A stretch of DNA of 64,000 nucleotides, from NCBI RefSeq assembly GCF_004565465.1, contig NZ_SRHY01000011.1, positions 1 through 64,000 of the forward strand, in the 5' to 3' direction. Each line of letters begins with the position of its first letter. Positions within the stretch are counted from its first letter, which is position 1. The position numbers were made by a program, and so were the translations under genes. The DNA is from Lentibacillus salicampi. Its GTDB lineage: Bacteria > Bacillota > Bacilli > Bacillales > Amphibacillaceae. The notes beneath the pieces were generated by a model. That model was not told the origin of the DNA. It saw only the letters and a program-made list of their open reading frames with translations, and ran no database searches. This document shows positions 26,319-34,440 of this stretch, piece by piece.

Positions 26319-29300
26319 TTAGTCCAGCTTTCGTTTGCGCGTCGTGATGAGCAAAATTCCGCCGGCACCTAATGACAAGAATCCAAGCAGCATCAGATAT
26401 CGCAGCCATTCTTCGCCGGTTTGCGGCAACGTGTTGATTGATTCGTTCGCTGTTTGCTTCTCTTGATTGTCTGTTCCGCTGCCAGGATCGTCCGTGCTGA
26501 CTGCAGATTCTTCAAGGTTATTGGTAATCTCAAAACTGTTATCTGTTTCCTCCACGGTTGATTGATAACCTTCCACGTTCTGTTCGTGCACGGTATAGTC
26601 ATACGCCACACCATTTTCGTCGTATTTTTCCAAGTTGGTAAAACGGTATGCCCAATCCATGTCAGCGGTCAATTCTGCTGTATCAACTACGTTTCCGTTT
26701 TGACGTAATTCAACGATGATGGAATCCGGTCGATCTGTTGGCGTATCATTTTTCCACTGTTTCGATACGTCAATCGTCGTCGTGCCTACACGCGTGTTGG
26801 TGATGTCAAAACCGTCGATTGTTGTTTTATAGCCTTCTAACGGTTCTTCTTCGACTGTGTAGTTGTAGGCATTACCGTTTTCATCATAGGCTTCAAGGTT
26901 TTCAAATTCGTACGTCCAGTTGTCTTCTGCTGTTACTTCCACTGTTTCAAATGTTTCACCGTTTTGCAGCAAGGTTACAGTGATAGCATCTGGACGATCA
27001 GCAGGACTGCCGTCTTTCCAGTCTTTTGTGATGACGATCGTTCTTTGATCAGATCGCGTATTGGTGATGTCGTAGCCGTCAACTCCCGAATCATACCCCG
27101 GAACCTGTTGCTCTGCGACAGTATAATGATAGGCCACGCCATTTTCATCGTATCTTTCTAAGTCTGTAAAGCCGTACGTCCAATTATCTTCTGCCGTCAC
27201 GTCTGTTGAAGCGACCTTTTCACCATTCTGCAGCAAATGAACTGTAATGGTGTCAGGGTGGTCTTCTTGATTATCGTCCTGCCATGTTTTGGTTCCAGTT
27301 ACAGACGTTTTTTCAGAACGAATATTGGTGATGTCATGCTGATCAATCGTTTTCTTGTAGCCATCAATATCTTCTTCATCAATGGTGTAGTCATAGGCCA
27401 CACCTTGTTTATCGTACTTATCCAAGTCTGTAAATTCGTACTGCCAATTAGTTTCTGCGGTGACGTCCTGCTCTTGAATGACTTCCCCGTTTTGCTTTAG
27501 CTGGACCGTAATCTCAGTTGGCCGTTCCGGATTGTCATCGTCGAGCCATGTTTTCTCACCTTCAACAGATGTTTCGCCGACACGCAGATTTGTGATGTTA
27601 AAACCGTCGATGGTTGTTTCATAGCCTTCTACCGCTTCTTCCTCAACGGTGTAGGTATAGGCGTGACCATTCCCGTCGAAGGCTTCAAGATTTTCAAATT
27701 CGTACGTCCAGCCGTCTTCTGCTTTAATGTCGACTGTTTCAAACGGGTCGCCATTTTGCAGCAACGTGACTGTCACGGCATCCGGGCGGTCTTCGGAATA
27801 ATCGTCCAACCAGCCTTTTGTGATCTCAATCGATTTTTGTTCCGAGCGCGTATTCGTGATGTCGTGGCCGTTCACTTCTGAGTCGTAACCCGGTACATCC
27901 TTTTCTGTGACAGTGTAATCATAAAGCGCTCCCTCTTCATCATACTTATCTAAGTCTGTAAAGCTGTACGCCCAATTATCTTCTGTCGTCACGTCTTCTG
28001 TAGCGATGACAACATTGTTTTGCAGGAGATTCACTTGAATGGAATCCGGACGGTCATCTTCATTGTCGTCCTGCCATGTTTTCGTCCCTTCGACAGATGT
28101 TGTTCCGACACGGACGTTGCTAATAACGAAACCATCTTCAGCACTTCCTGTGATGCTTGATAATTGATAGTTTTCATCAAGATCTTTTTCCTTAACGCTA
28201 TACGTATAAAGTTCGCCGGATGGATCGTACATTTCAAGGTTGTCAAATGTGTGTTGCCAATCCTCGGAAGCTTCTAATGTTGTCTCTTGCACCGGTTCGC
28301 CATTTCGCTGCAATTCAACAGTAGCCTCATCCGGACGATCGGTATCATCGCCGGCATCCAGCCAATCTTTCGTGACATCAATGGCGGTTGTTGCAACATT
28401 TGTAATGACAAAGCCGGTTTGCATATCACCTGTTATGCTTTCCTGCTTATAGTCGTCAACAGGCTTTTCGTTGACTGTGAATTCATATGCGACACCTTCT
28501 GAATCAAAAGCATCCAATTCTTTAAACGTATGCTGCCAGTCGTCATCAGCAGTAAGTGTTGCTGTTTTAAATGGCTCCTCAGCATCATCGCTCCGATACA
28601 GGTCAACTTCCACTTCTTCCGGACGGTTGTCTGCATTGTCGTTATCATTCCATTGTTTCGTCACATCAATGGACGTTGTGCCTTCACGGACGTTCGTGAA
28701 CTGAACACCGTTTTCTGTTTGTTCTTTTGTTGTTTCATAGTGATCGACAGGCAGTTCGTTCACCTCATACGTGTATGGCTGCCCTTCTTCATCGAACATC
28801 TCCAAGTTCTCAAACGTATGCTGCCAGTCGTCACTCGAGCGGATTACTTTTGTGTCATATGCCTGTTCACTGTTGTCGCTTCTGTACAGCTCAACGGTAA
28901 TATGATCCGGACGGTGGTTGGTTGCATCGTTATCGTCTTTCCAGTCTTTCGTAACGGTAATCGACTTTTGCCCTGAACGCGTGTTGGTCACGTCGTATCC
29001 ATTGATGTTTTTATCATAGCCCTCAACAGGCGCCTCATCAATTTCGTAGACGTATTCAATACCTTGATCATCGTACTGATCTAAATGGTCAAAGCTGTAT
29101 GCCCAGTCATCTTCAGCCGTGACTTCCTCTGTTTGTTTGAAATCCTCATCGTCTTGGCGTGTCAGATTTACCGTAATACTTTCCGGGCGATTGGCTGTCT
29201 TTTCTTCATCCTGCCATGTTTTTGTGCCTTTAACAGACATGGTGCCTATTCTAGTATTGGTAATGTCATAGCCGTTGATTGATTTCTCATAGTCTTCATC

Positions 29301-32300
29301 GACATTTAACTCATCAATATGATACTCGTAGGCTTCTCCATCCTCGTTAAACCTCGGCAAACCGCCAAAGCTGTATTCCCAGTTATCTGCTTCCCTTACT
29401 TCTTTTGTCATGTCAAAGTTAGCATCGTTCTCACCATTGGCGGAACGTGTTAACTCCACCGTTACTGAATTCGGACGATCTTCGGCATTGTCGTCGAGCC
29501 ACGTTTTCGTTCCGGTAATGGCAGTCGTTCCGGTTCGGACGTTGGTGATTTCAAAATGGTTCGCGTCATCGCCTGACTCGACAACCGTTTGATAACCCGA
29601 AACGTGTTCTTCCTCAACTGTATAATTGATCACGTTTCCTTCATCGTCATACTTATCGATGTTTGTAAACGTGTGCTCCCAGTTGCCTTCCGAGTCAGGT
29701 TCGATATCCTTTGTGCCGACTAACTGCGGCGTGTCACCTTCACCTGATTTGAGAAGCCAAACCGTAATGCTGTCAGGACGATCGGCTGTTTCGGCCGTGT
29801 CCAACCAGTTCTTCGTGACCTCGATGTCCATTTTTTCGGTGCGGGTGTTGGTGATGTCATAGCCGTCATAGGTTGTATCGTAACCGTCAACGGAGTCTTC
29901 CTCTACCGTGTAATCATGTTCATGACCCTCAGAATGGTACTTATCCAAGCCGGTAAAGCTATACTGCCAGTTATCCTCCGCTGTCACATCTTGGGAATCA
30001 ATTTGTTCGCCATTTTTCTTTAGGTTGACTGTGATCGATTCCGGACGTTCCGGTGAATTGTCATCTTTCCATATTTTCTGCCCGGCTACCTCCGTAAGCG
30101 CATTGTTATAAACTGTTTGGGATACTACGTCGTTTGGTTGTATTTCCAGGTCCGAAATAGTTGTAACAGCTTCATAGCCTGCTGGTGCTTGAATTTCGTC
30201 AATGGTGTAAGTGCCAAATGGGACTTCTCTCGTTGCAGAGCCATTTTGATTTGTTGTTAATTGATAACTTTGGCCTGTGTCGGCATTCGTGATGGCAAAC
30301 GTTGCACCTGCCAATGGTGCTAATGTATCCACATCATTCTTGAACAGCATAAGATGACCCGTCTCACGTTCATTTCTGATGGTGAGGGTTTTCGTGTTAT
30401 CGGTCATTTCCGCGCTATCAAGGACAACTTCTTTAGGTGATGCATCCTCGTAGCCTTCAGGTGTGTCTTCAATAAGCGTGTATGTTCCGTATTTCAACCC
30501 TGACCATTGAATCTCACCGTCTTCATTGGTCGTTCCTTCACGCACAACGATTTCTTCATTGCCAACGGTTGTTTTAAGCTGAAACGGCACGCCTTCCAGT
30601 GGTTCGTCAGTATCCAGATTGTTCTTTTTCTCCAGCGTGAGGTTGGCTGTTTCGCCTTGTGCGCCACCGCCTGCTTGCCCTATTTTCACTTCAACGGTGT
30701 CTGTTTTTTCCGTTGTGCCGACAACTTCCTCATTGGATGTTATGTCAGCTTGATTATCTAAATCGGCTGTTTCTTCAGTCAAAATGTAGGAAGAATAGGT
30801 CAGGACATAGTGATCGGTTATCTCGTCTGATATGTCTAAGGTAAAGGCGTTATCGGTTATATTCAGTTCATAGTCCTGGCCTTCTTCTAGCGTCTCATCA
30901 CCTTGTGTTAACGCAAATGATTCTTCCAATAGTAATTGTAAATCTTCGTCGCCTAAGTTATCGGTAACCGTAACGTCACTTAATGTCGACTCCGATTGAT
31001 TGATATCGATTTTCCAGTCGATGGTCCAATTGTCTGTGTTGTGGGTTCCATCTTTGCCGACGAATTCACCCTGATGAGGCAGTGTGACATGGGCATCTAA
31101 CGCATGTGATTCGCCTTCTCTCGGCGTGAATTTCGCCGTATTTTCGTATGTTTCATCACTGTTATAGATATCATCTTTATCTTTTGTTTTGAAAACGATA
31201 CGGTAGCTTTGGTCGATTTCCCCAAAGGTGATGTCGATTTTTTCACCATCATTTGTATTGACCGTAAAGTCATCGGTTACCTTGTCACCTTGTGTTATCG
31301 ACCCGTCTTGGTTTACAGTTGTTTCATAGATTTCCACAGAGCCGATTAGCGATTGGTTCGATTGAATCTCGTCTGCAAACGTGGCGTTATCTAAATCTAG
31401 TTGATTGTAGTTAATATCGGTCGTCCACGTTATTTCCTTTGTTTCTTGATCAACTCTGCCATTTTTGGCTCCGTTACTCGTTGTTTTCGTGTTTGGTTCT
31501 ACGGTATCGGTTATTTCGTTTGTGTATGAGTTTCCGTTGCTCGTTTCATAGTCAAGTCTCAAATGGTTATCAAAATTCGGATTATCTTCCGGGAAATCAT
31601 ACGTGAATTCGGTTGTATACGTAATCGTGTAAGCTTCTGAGATGTCACCGAAGTCAATTTTAAAGCCTTCTTTGTTACTGTCAATGACTGGTGTTGCGTT
31701 ACTTCCTGGTGAAATTTCAATTGAATCTTCATCCAGCTTTTGACCTGAGCCACTGAAGTCATCTGTTAATACAAAGGAGTCAAAGCTTCGGTTATCTTGG
31801 TTGATCTCTATCGTCCAGTCAATTGTTTTGTTCTCGTAATCAATGGAGCTGTGTGTCTTTTCGCCCACTTGCTGACCAATACCCTGGCCACTCTCCTCTG
31901 ACACACCGTCAACCGTGACTGTATTGGAGATTTCGCCATCATGTGTAATGTATTCATCATCTTTTAATTGTGTCGTATAGTCAATGATGAAAGGCTTGTT
32001 TGTATCTTCGTTCAGTGTGTACGTAACGTGATTGCCATTGATATTTATATCAAAAGTATCATTTGCCGGTGTGGTTTCATTGACCGAACCATCCTCATTA
32101 AATGATTCAACCTGCAAAATGTTGATGTCCGTTACTTCAAATTTGCTGCTTTGATCTTCTCCTCCTACTGTCAATGTGAATTCGTCCGTAAGTTCATTTC
32201 CTTCTACAAGTTGTTTTTCATCAAAGTTGTATTCCACTTGCCAATCAACGCTGTGATCCTCCTGATTAAAGGCACTTGATGTCTTCTTCAGGTGGTCTTG

Positions 32301-33848
32301 GCGGTCAACGGATATGGTCGCACCGGAAGAAGCATCGTTTTTGTTGTCAGATGACAATGTTGCCGTATTAGAATATTCCTCGCCTTTATCATCGGTAATA
32401 TTGGTTGTATATTTCAGCTGATACGCTTGATTCGTATCACCCAGGTTCAATAACAGCTGTTCCTCGGTCGAGTCATTCATCGCACTAATATCAACCGGTT
32501 CATCTGCTACGCTAAGAACCTCACCGTTAATATTGACTTCTGCTTCATATAATTCAATGGAATCCGGATCCAAGGCCAGGTTCGCCTGCATATCATCTGT
32601 GATGGCCGCATTTTCCAATGATTCCAATGTCGTATTAATATCAACGGTCCAGTCAATCGTTTCCGTATTGAACTGCCTGTCATCACCATGTTGACCAGTT
32701 TTGTTAATGGCCTGGCCGCCTGTTGGCTGATAATTGACAGGAATGGTTTCGACAACTTCCTCATTCACTTTAAATTCTAATTTGTCTTCTGTCGTTGTTA
32801 TTTCTTCCTGGTCTAATTCGACTTCAATGGCAAAATAGCCCGTAATATTCGATTCCTGCTCAATACTTTCAGAGAAGGTGAATGTGACGAACCCGCTATT
32901 ATCAACGGAATAGGTTCCATATCCATCTAAATCACCGTCCGGCAAATTTAGTTCCGCAAATTGGTCGGGCAATTGTAATTTAAACGTATCACCTTCCGTG
33001 TACCCATGACCATTTGGTAAAGACCACTCCAATTTTAAGTCCAGGCCTTCCTCCAGATTAATTTGGTCATCAGGATCGACCGGTGTGCCGTCGGATTGTT
33101 CAAGAACAAAAGTGTCGATGATATTCTCCTCAACAGCGGCTGCCGGGCTTGGTGAATCAGCTTCCTGAGTGCTGGTGACTGATACGTCATCTGTTTGCTG
33201 TGTTGTGTTTCCGTCCTGTTTGGGTTCCGCTTCTTCATCTTTTGTGCTGTTTGAAGAATCTTCTGCTGGTTCCTGTGCTTTTTGTTGGTCATCTTGTTCT
33301 TTTTCGTCATCCTGTTCGTTGGCTGTCGTGCTTTGACTTTGCTTGGTGGAGTTCTCTGTGTCTTCATCCGCCTGGTTAGCTGGCGTGTCTGCTGAATTTT
33401 CCTCTGAATCTTTTGCTGAGTCTTGTGCTTTGACAACAACAGATACGTTGAAAACACCTATGGCATCAGCAACATTCTTGATTGCCTCGTTAAATGTAGC
33501 GGCTATCCGATTTTCCTGTGTCGCTGTATATGTCCCCAATTCTTGGCCTTCAAATGTCAGTTTCCCTTGCTGCTTATCAGCGATTTTAAAATCATTCGGA
33601 ACTGGCAGAGTATAGGGGTGGTTTACTTCAGGGTCAATGCCCTCCGTCCCCCATTCAATTTCTAAAAAAGCCTGATTAACGTCCTGATCCCCGGAAATTT
33701 CCTCGCCTGCTCCATCAACGAGTTTAACTGATTGGAATAAATCAGATCCTTCCGATTCTGCGTTAACCTGAGCCATCGTCAATATGTTACCACTGATGAT
33801 TTGAAACAGTAACATACCGATTAAAAGTATGGATAATTTTCGCTGCAA
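26319..33848 (-). CDS. giant LPXTG adhesin with collagen-binding-type and 13 Cna-B domains
   Basis: A 2509-residue surface protein. A signal peptide (about 1-31) is followed by an N-terminal beta domain, a charged Glu/Asp/Ser/Gln-rich linker (about 145-240), and several collagen-binding-type domains marked by recurring (I/V)DW(T/Q)(V/I)-x-IN-like strands (for example IDWTVDINT, VDWQVEYN, IDWTIEIN, ITWTTDIN, IDWKIDIN). Two SpaA-like prealbumin domains come next (LTLEKKNNLDTDEPLEG; LMLFKNDVDTLAPLAG), then 13 Cna-B repeats of about 85-95 residues. Each repeat has a TK-x-W lysine strand, RP, a Y(D/T)YTV(E)E glutamate strand and an ITN asparagine, the pieces of a Lys-Asn isopeptide bond. It ends LPQTGEEWLR, a membrane helix and RKRKLD. 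It starts at a TTG after GGAGGAGAGAGGA. It is strongly acidic, fitting a salt habitat. Confidence 0.93.
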   Translation of the reverse strand: MQRKLSILLIGMLLFQIISGNILTMAQVNAESEGSDLFQSVKLVDGAGEEISGDQDVNQAFLEIEWGTEGIDPEVNHPYTLPVPNDFKIADKQQGKLTFEGQELGTYTATQENRIAATFNEAIKNVADAIGVFNVSVVVKAQDSAKDSEENSADTPANQADEDTENSTKQSQSTTANEQDDEKEQDDQQKAQEPAEDSSNSTKDEEAEPKQDGNTTQQTDDVSVTSTQEADSPSPAAAVEENIIDTFVLEQSDGTPVDPDDQINLEEGLDLKLEWSLPNGHGYTEGDTFKLQLPDQFAELNLPDGDLDGYGTYSVDNSGFVTFTFSESIEQESNITGYFAIEVELDQEEITTTEDKLEFKVNEEVVETIPVNYQPTGGQAINKTGQHGDDRQFNTETIDWTVDINTTLESLENAAITDDMQANLALDPDSIELYEAEVNINGEVLSVADEPVDISAMNDSTEEQLLLNLGDTNQAYQLKYTTNITDDKGEEYSNTATLSSDNKNDASSGATISVDRQDHLKKTSSAFNQEDHSVDWQVEYNFDEKQLVEGNELTDEFTLTVGGEDQSSKFEVTDINILQVESFNEDGSVNETTPANDTFDININGNHVTYTLNEDTNKPFIIDYTTQLKDDEYITHDGEISNTVTVDGVSEESGQGIGQQVGEKTHSSIDYENKTIDWTIEINQDNRSFDSFVLTDDFSGSGQKLDEDSIEISPGSNATPVIDSNKEGFKIDFGDISEAYTITYTTEFTYDFPEDNPNFDNHLRLDYETSNGNSYTNEITDTVEPNTKTTSNGAKNGRVDQETKEITWTTDINYNQLDLDNATFADEIQSNQSLIGSVEIYETTVNQDGSITQGDKVTDDFTVNTNDGEKIDITFGEIDQSYRIVFKTKDKDDIYNSDETYENTAKFTPREGESHALDAHVTLPHQGEFVGKDGTHNTDNWTIDWKIDINQSESTLSDVTVTDNLGDEDLQLLLEESFALTQGDETLEEGQDYELNITDNAFTLDISDEITDHYVLTYSSYILTEETADLDNQADITSNEEVVGTTEKTDTVEVKIGQAGGGAQGETANLTLEKKNNLDTDEPLEGVPFQLKTTVGNEEIVVREGTTNEDGEIQWSGLKYGTYTLIEDTPEGYEDASPKEVVLDSAEMTDNTKTLTIRNERETGHLMLFKNDVDTLAPLAGATFAITNADTGQSYQLTTNQNGSATREVPFGTYTIDEIQAPAGYEAVTTISDLEIQPNDVVSQTVYNNALTEVAGQKIWKDDNSPERPESITVNLKKNGEQIDSQDVTAEDNWQYSFTGLDKYHSEGHEHDYTVEEDSVDGYDTTYDGYDITNTRTEKMDIEVTKNWLDTAETADRPDSITVWLLKSGEGDTPQLVGTKDIEPDSEGNWEHTFTNIDKYDDEGNVINYTVEEEHVSGYQTVVESGDDANHFEITNVRTGTTAITGTKTWLDDNAEDRPNSVTVELTRSANGENDANFDMTKEVREADNWEYSFGGLPRFNEDGEAYEYHIDELNVDEDYEKSINGYDITNTRIGTMSVKGTKTWQDEEKTANRPESITVNLTRQDDEDFKQTEEVTAEDDWAYSFDHLDQYDDQGIEYVYEIDEAPVEGYDKNINGYDVTNTRSGQKSITVTKDWKDDNDATNHRPDHITVELYRSDNSEQAYDTKVIRSSDDWQHTFENLEMFDEEGQPYTYEVNELPVDHYETTKEQTENGVQFTNVREGTTSIDVTKQWNDNDNADNRPEEVEVDLYRSDDAEEPFKTATLTADDDWQHTFKELDAFDSEGVAYEFTVNEKPVDDYKQESITGDMQTGFVITNVATTAIDVTKDWLDAGDDTDRPDEATVELQRNGEPVQETTLEASEDWQHTFDNLEMYDPSGELYTYSVKEKDLDENYQLSSITGSAEDGFVISNVRVGTTSVEGTKTWQDDNEDDRPDSIQVNLLQNNVVIATEDVTTEDNWAYSFTDLDKYDEEGALYDYTVTEKDVPGYDSEVNGHDITNTRSEQKSIEITKGWLDDYSEDRPDAVTVTLLQNGDPFETVDIKAEDGWTYEFENLEAFDGNGHAYTYTVEEEAVEGYETTIDGFNITNLRVGETSVEGEKTWLDDDNPERPTEITVQLKQNGEVIQEQDVTAETNWQYEFTDLDKYDKQGVAYDYTIDEEDIDGYKKTIDQHDITNIRSEKTSVTGTKTWQDDNQEDHPDTITVHLLQNGEKVASTDVTAEDNWTYGFTDLERYDENGVAYHYTVAEQQVPGYDSGVDGYDITNTRSDQRTIVITKDWKDGSPADRPDAITVTLLQNGETFETVEVTAEDNWTYEFENLEAYDENGNAYNYTVEEEPLEGYKTTIDGFDITNTRVGTTTIDVSKQWKNDTPTDRPDSIIVELRQNGNVVDTAELTADMDWAYRFTNLEKYDENGVAYDYTVHEQNVEGYQSTVEETDNSFEITNNLEESAVSTDDPGSGTDNQEKQTANESINTLPQTGEEWLRYLMLLGFLSLGAGGILLITTRKRKLD

Positions 33849-33868
33849 TCCTCTCTCCTCCCCTTCAT
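33821..33868 (-). CDS. possible 15-codon leader frame overlapping the adhesin start
   Basis: An ATG at 33868 with a good GGAGG site about 10 bases upstream opens MKGRREDCSENYPYF and stops inside the adhesin gene, in another frame. The adhesin TTG at 33848 lies within it, and the GGGGAGGAGAGAGGA that serves the adhesin is part of its codons. It could be a leader that couples or limits adhesin translation, or chance. There is no homology to lean on. Confidence 0.3.
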   Translation of the reverse strand: MKGRREDCSENYPYF

Positions 33869-34090
33869 TAAATGTATTCCTCCGTTAGTTTAACTCGTCA
33901 GCGTCACCGCCAAAACGAATTGTAACCTTGCCAATCAAAGATGACTCAACTATTGAATATATCCTACAAAAGCCCTAATAACAATTGCCTATTTTGCCAC
34001 TGCACAGGAAAAAAGCATCAGGGGCTGTCCCTGCTGCTTTAATACATTACTGTTATAGGGGGAGAACTCGCATGAGTGGGAGTGCTTTCG
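33849..34090. other. upstream region of the adhesin gene
   Basis: This stretch carries the adhesin ribosome binding site and presumably its promoter on the minus strand; I see no convincing -10/-35 pair. It contains the left copy (34033-34048) of a 16-base direct repeat that also flanks the far side of array 1. No gene is present. Confidence 0.45.
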
Positions 34091-34369
34091 CTCGAGTTGG
34101 TGGGGCGCTCGCTCGAGTTCGAGTGGCGCTCGCTCGAGTTTGGGTGATTCCTGCTCGAGTTGGGGCGGGGTTCGCTCGAGTTCGGGTGATTCCTGCTCGA
34201 GTTGGGGCGGGGTTCGCTCGAGTTCGGGTGATTCCTGCTCGAGTTGAGGCGGGGTTCGCTCGAGTTCGGGTGATTCCTGCTCGAGTTGAGGCGGGGTTCG
34301 CTCGAGTTCGGGTGATTCCTGCTCGAGTCAGCACTGTTCTTGCTCATCTTCTGGCTGCTTTAATACATT
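34033..34369. repeat. 16-base direct repeats flanking array 1
   Basis: GCTGCTTTAATACATT occurs identically at 34033-34048 and 34354-34369, one copy on each side of the 21-bp array. This may mark duplication during insertion or recombination of the array block. It is too long for a usual transposon target duplication. Confidence 0.8.
34091..34329 (+). repeat. 21-bp CTCGAGTT tandem array 1 (12 units)
   Basis: CTCGAG cores start at 34091, 34112, 34133, 34154, 34175, 34196, 34217, 34238, 34259, 34280, 34301 and 34322, exactly 21 bases apart. Two unit types alternate (spacer near gggtgattcctg and near gggcggggttcg), giving a 42-base higher order. Degenerate copies flank it: CATGAGTG at 34071 and CTCATCTT at 34343. 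It lies between the 5' end of the adhesin gene and the 3' end of the hydrolase gene. Long frames on both strands (repeating ARVRVIP or NSSEPRP heptads) follow from the period being a multiple of three. I see no start sites or gene-like features in them. Confidence 0.95.
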
Positions 34370-34375
34370 TAAAAC

Positions 34376-34428
34376 GGGGTCTGCTCCCTCATCACTCTAG
34401 CGTACTAGCGTGGTGTGGGGCAGACCCC
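34376..34428. terminator. long hairpin after the CocE-type hydrolase gene
   Basis: GGGGTCTGC at 34376-34384 pairs with GCAGACCCC at 34420-34428, with further partial pairing inside (CACTCTAGCG with CTAGCGTGGTG-like arms). TAAAAAAGC follows on the plus strand, so minus-strand transcripts meet A-rich, not T-rich, sequence; as a terminator it fits the plus strand less well than a processing or stabilising hairpin would. It shares its arm with the repeats at 22794-22898. Confidence 0.5.
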
Positions 34429-34440
34429 TAAAAAAGCTTT

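Noticed and set aside
32507-33457. Basic, Arg/Lys-rich minus-strand frames within the adhesin gene
   Set aside because: These are shifted-frame shadows of the acidic adhesin coding sequence.
34039-34431. Overlapping frames with ARV or NSSE heptads as genes
   Set aside because: They exist in several frames and both strands at once, lack ribosome sites, and are explained by the stop-free 21-bp repeat.
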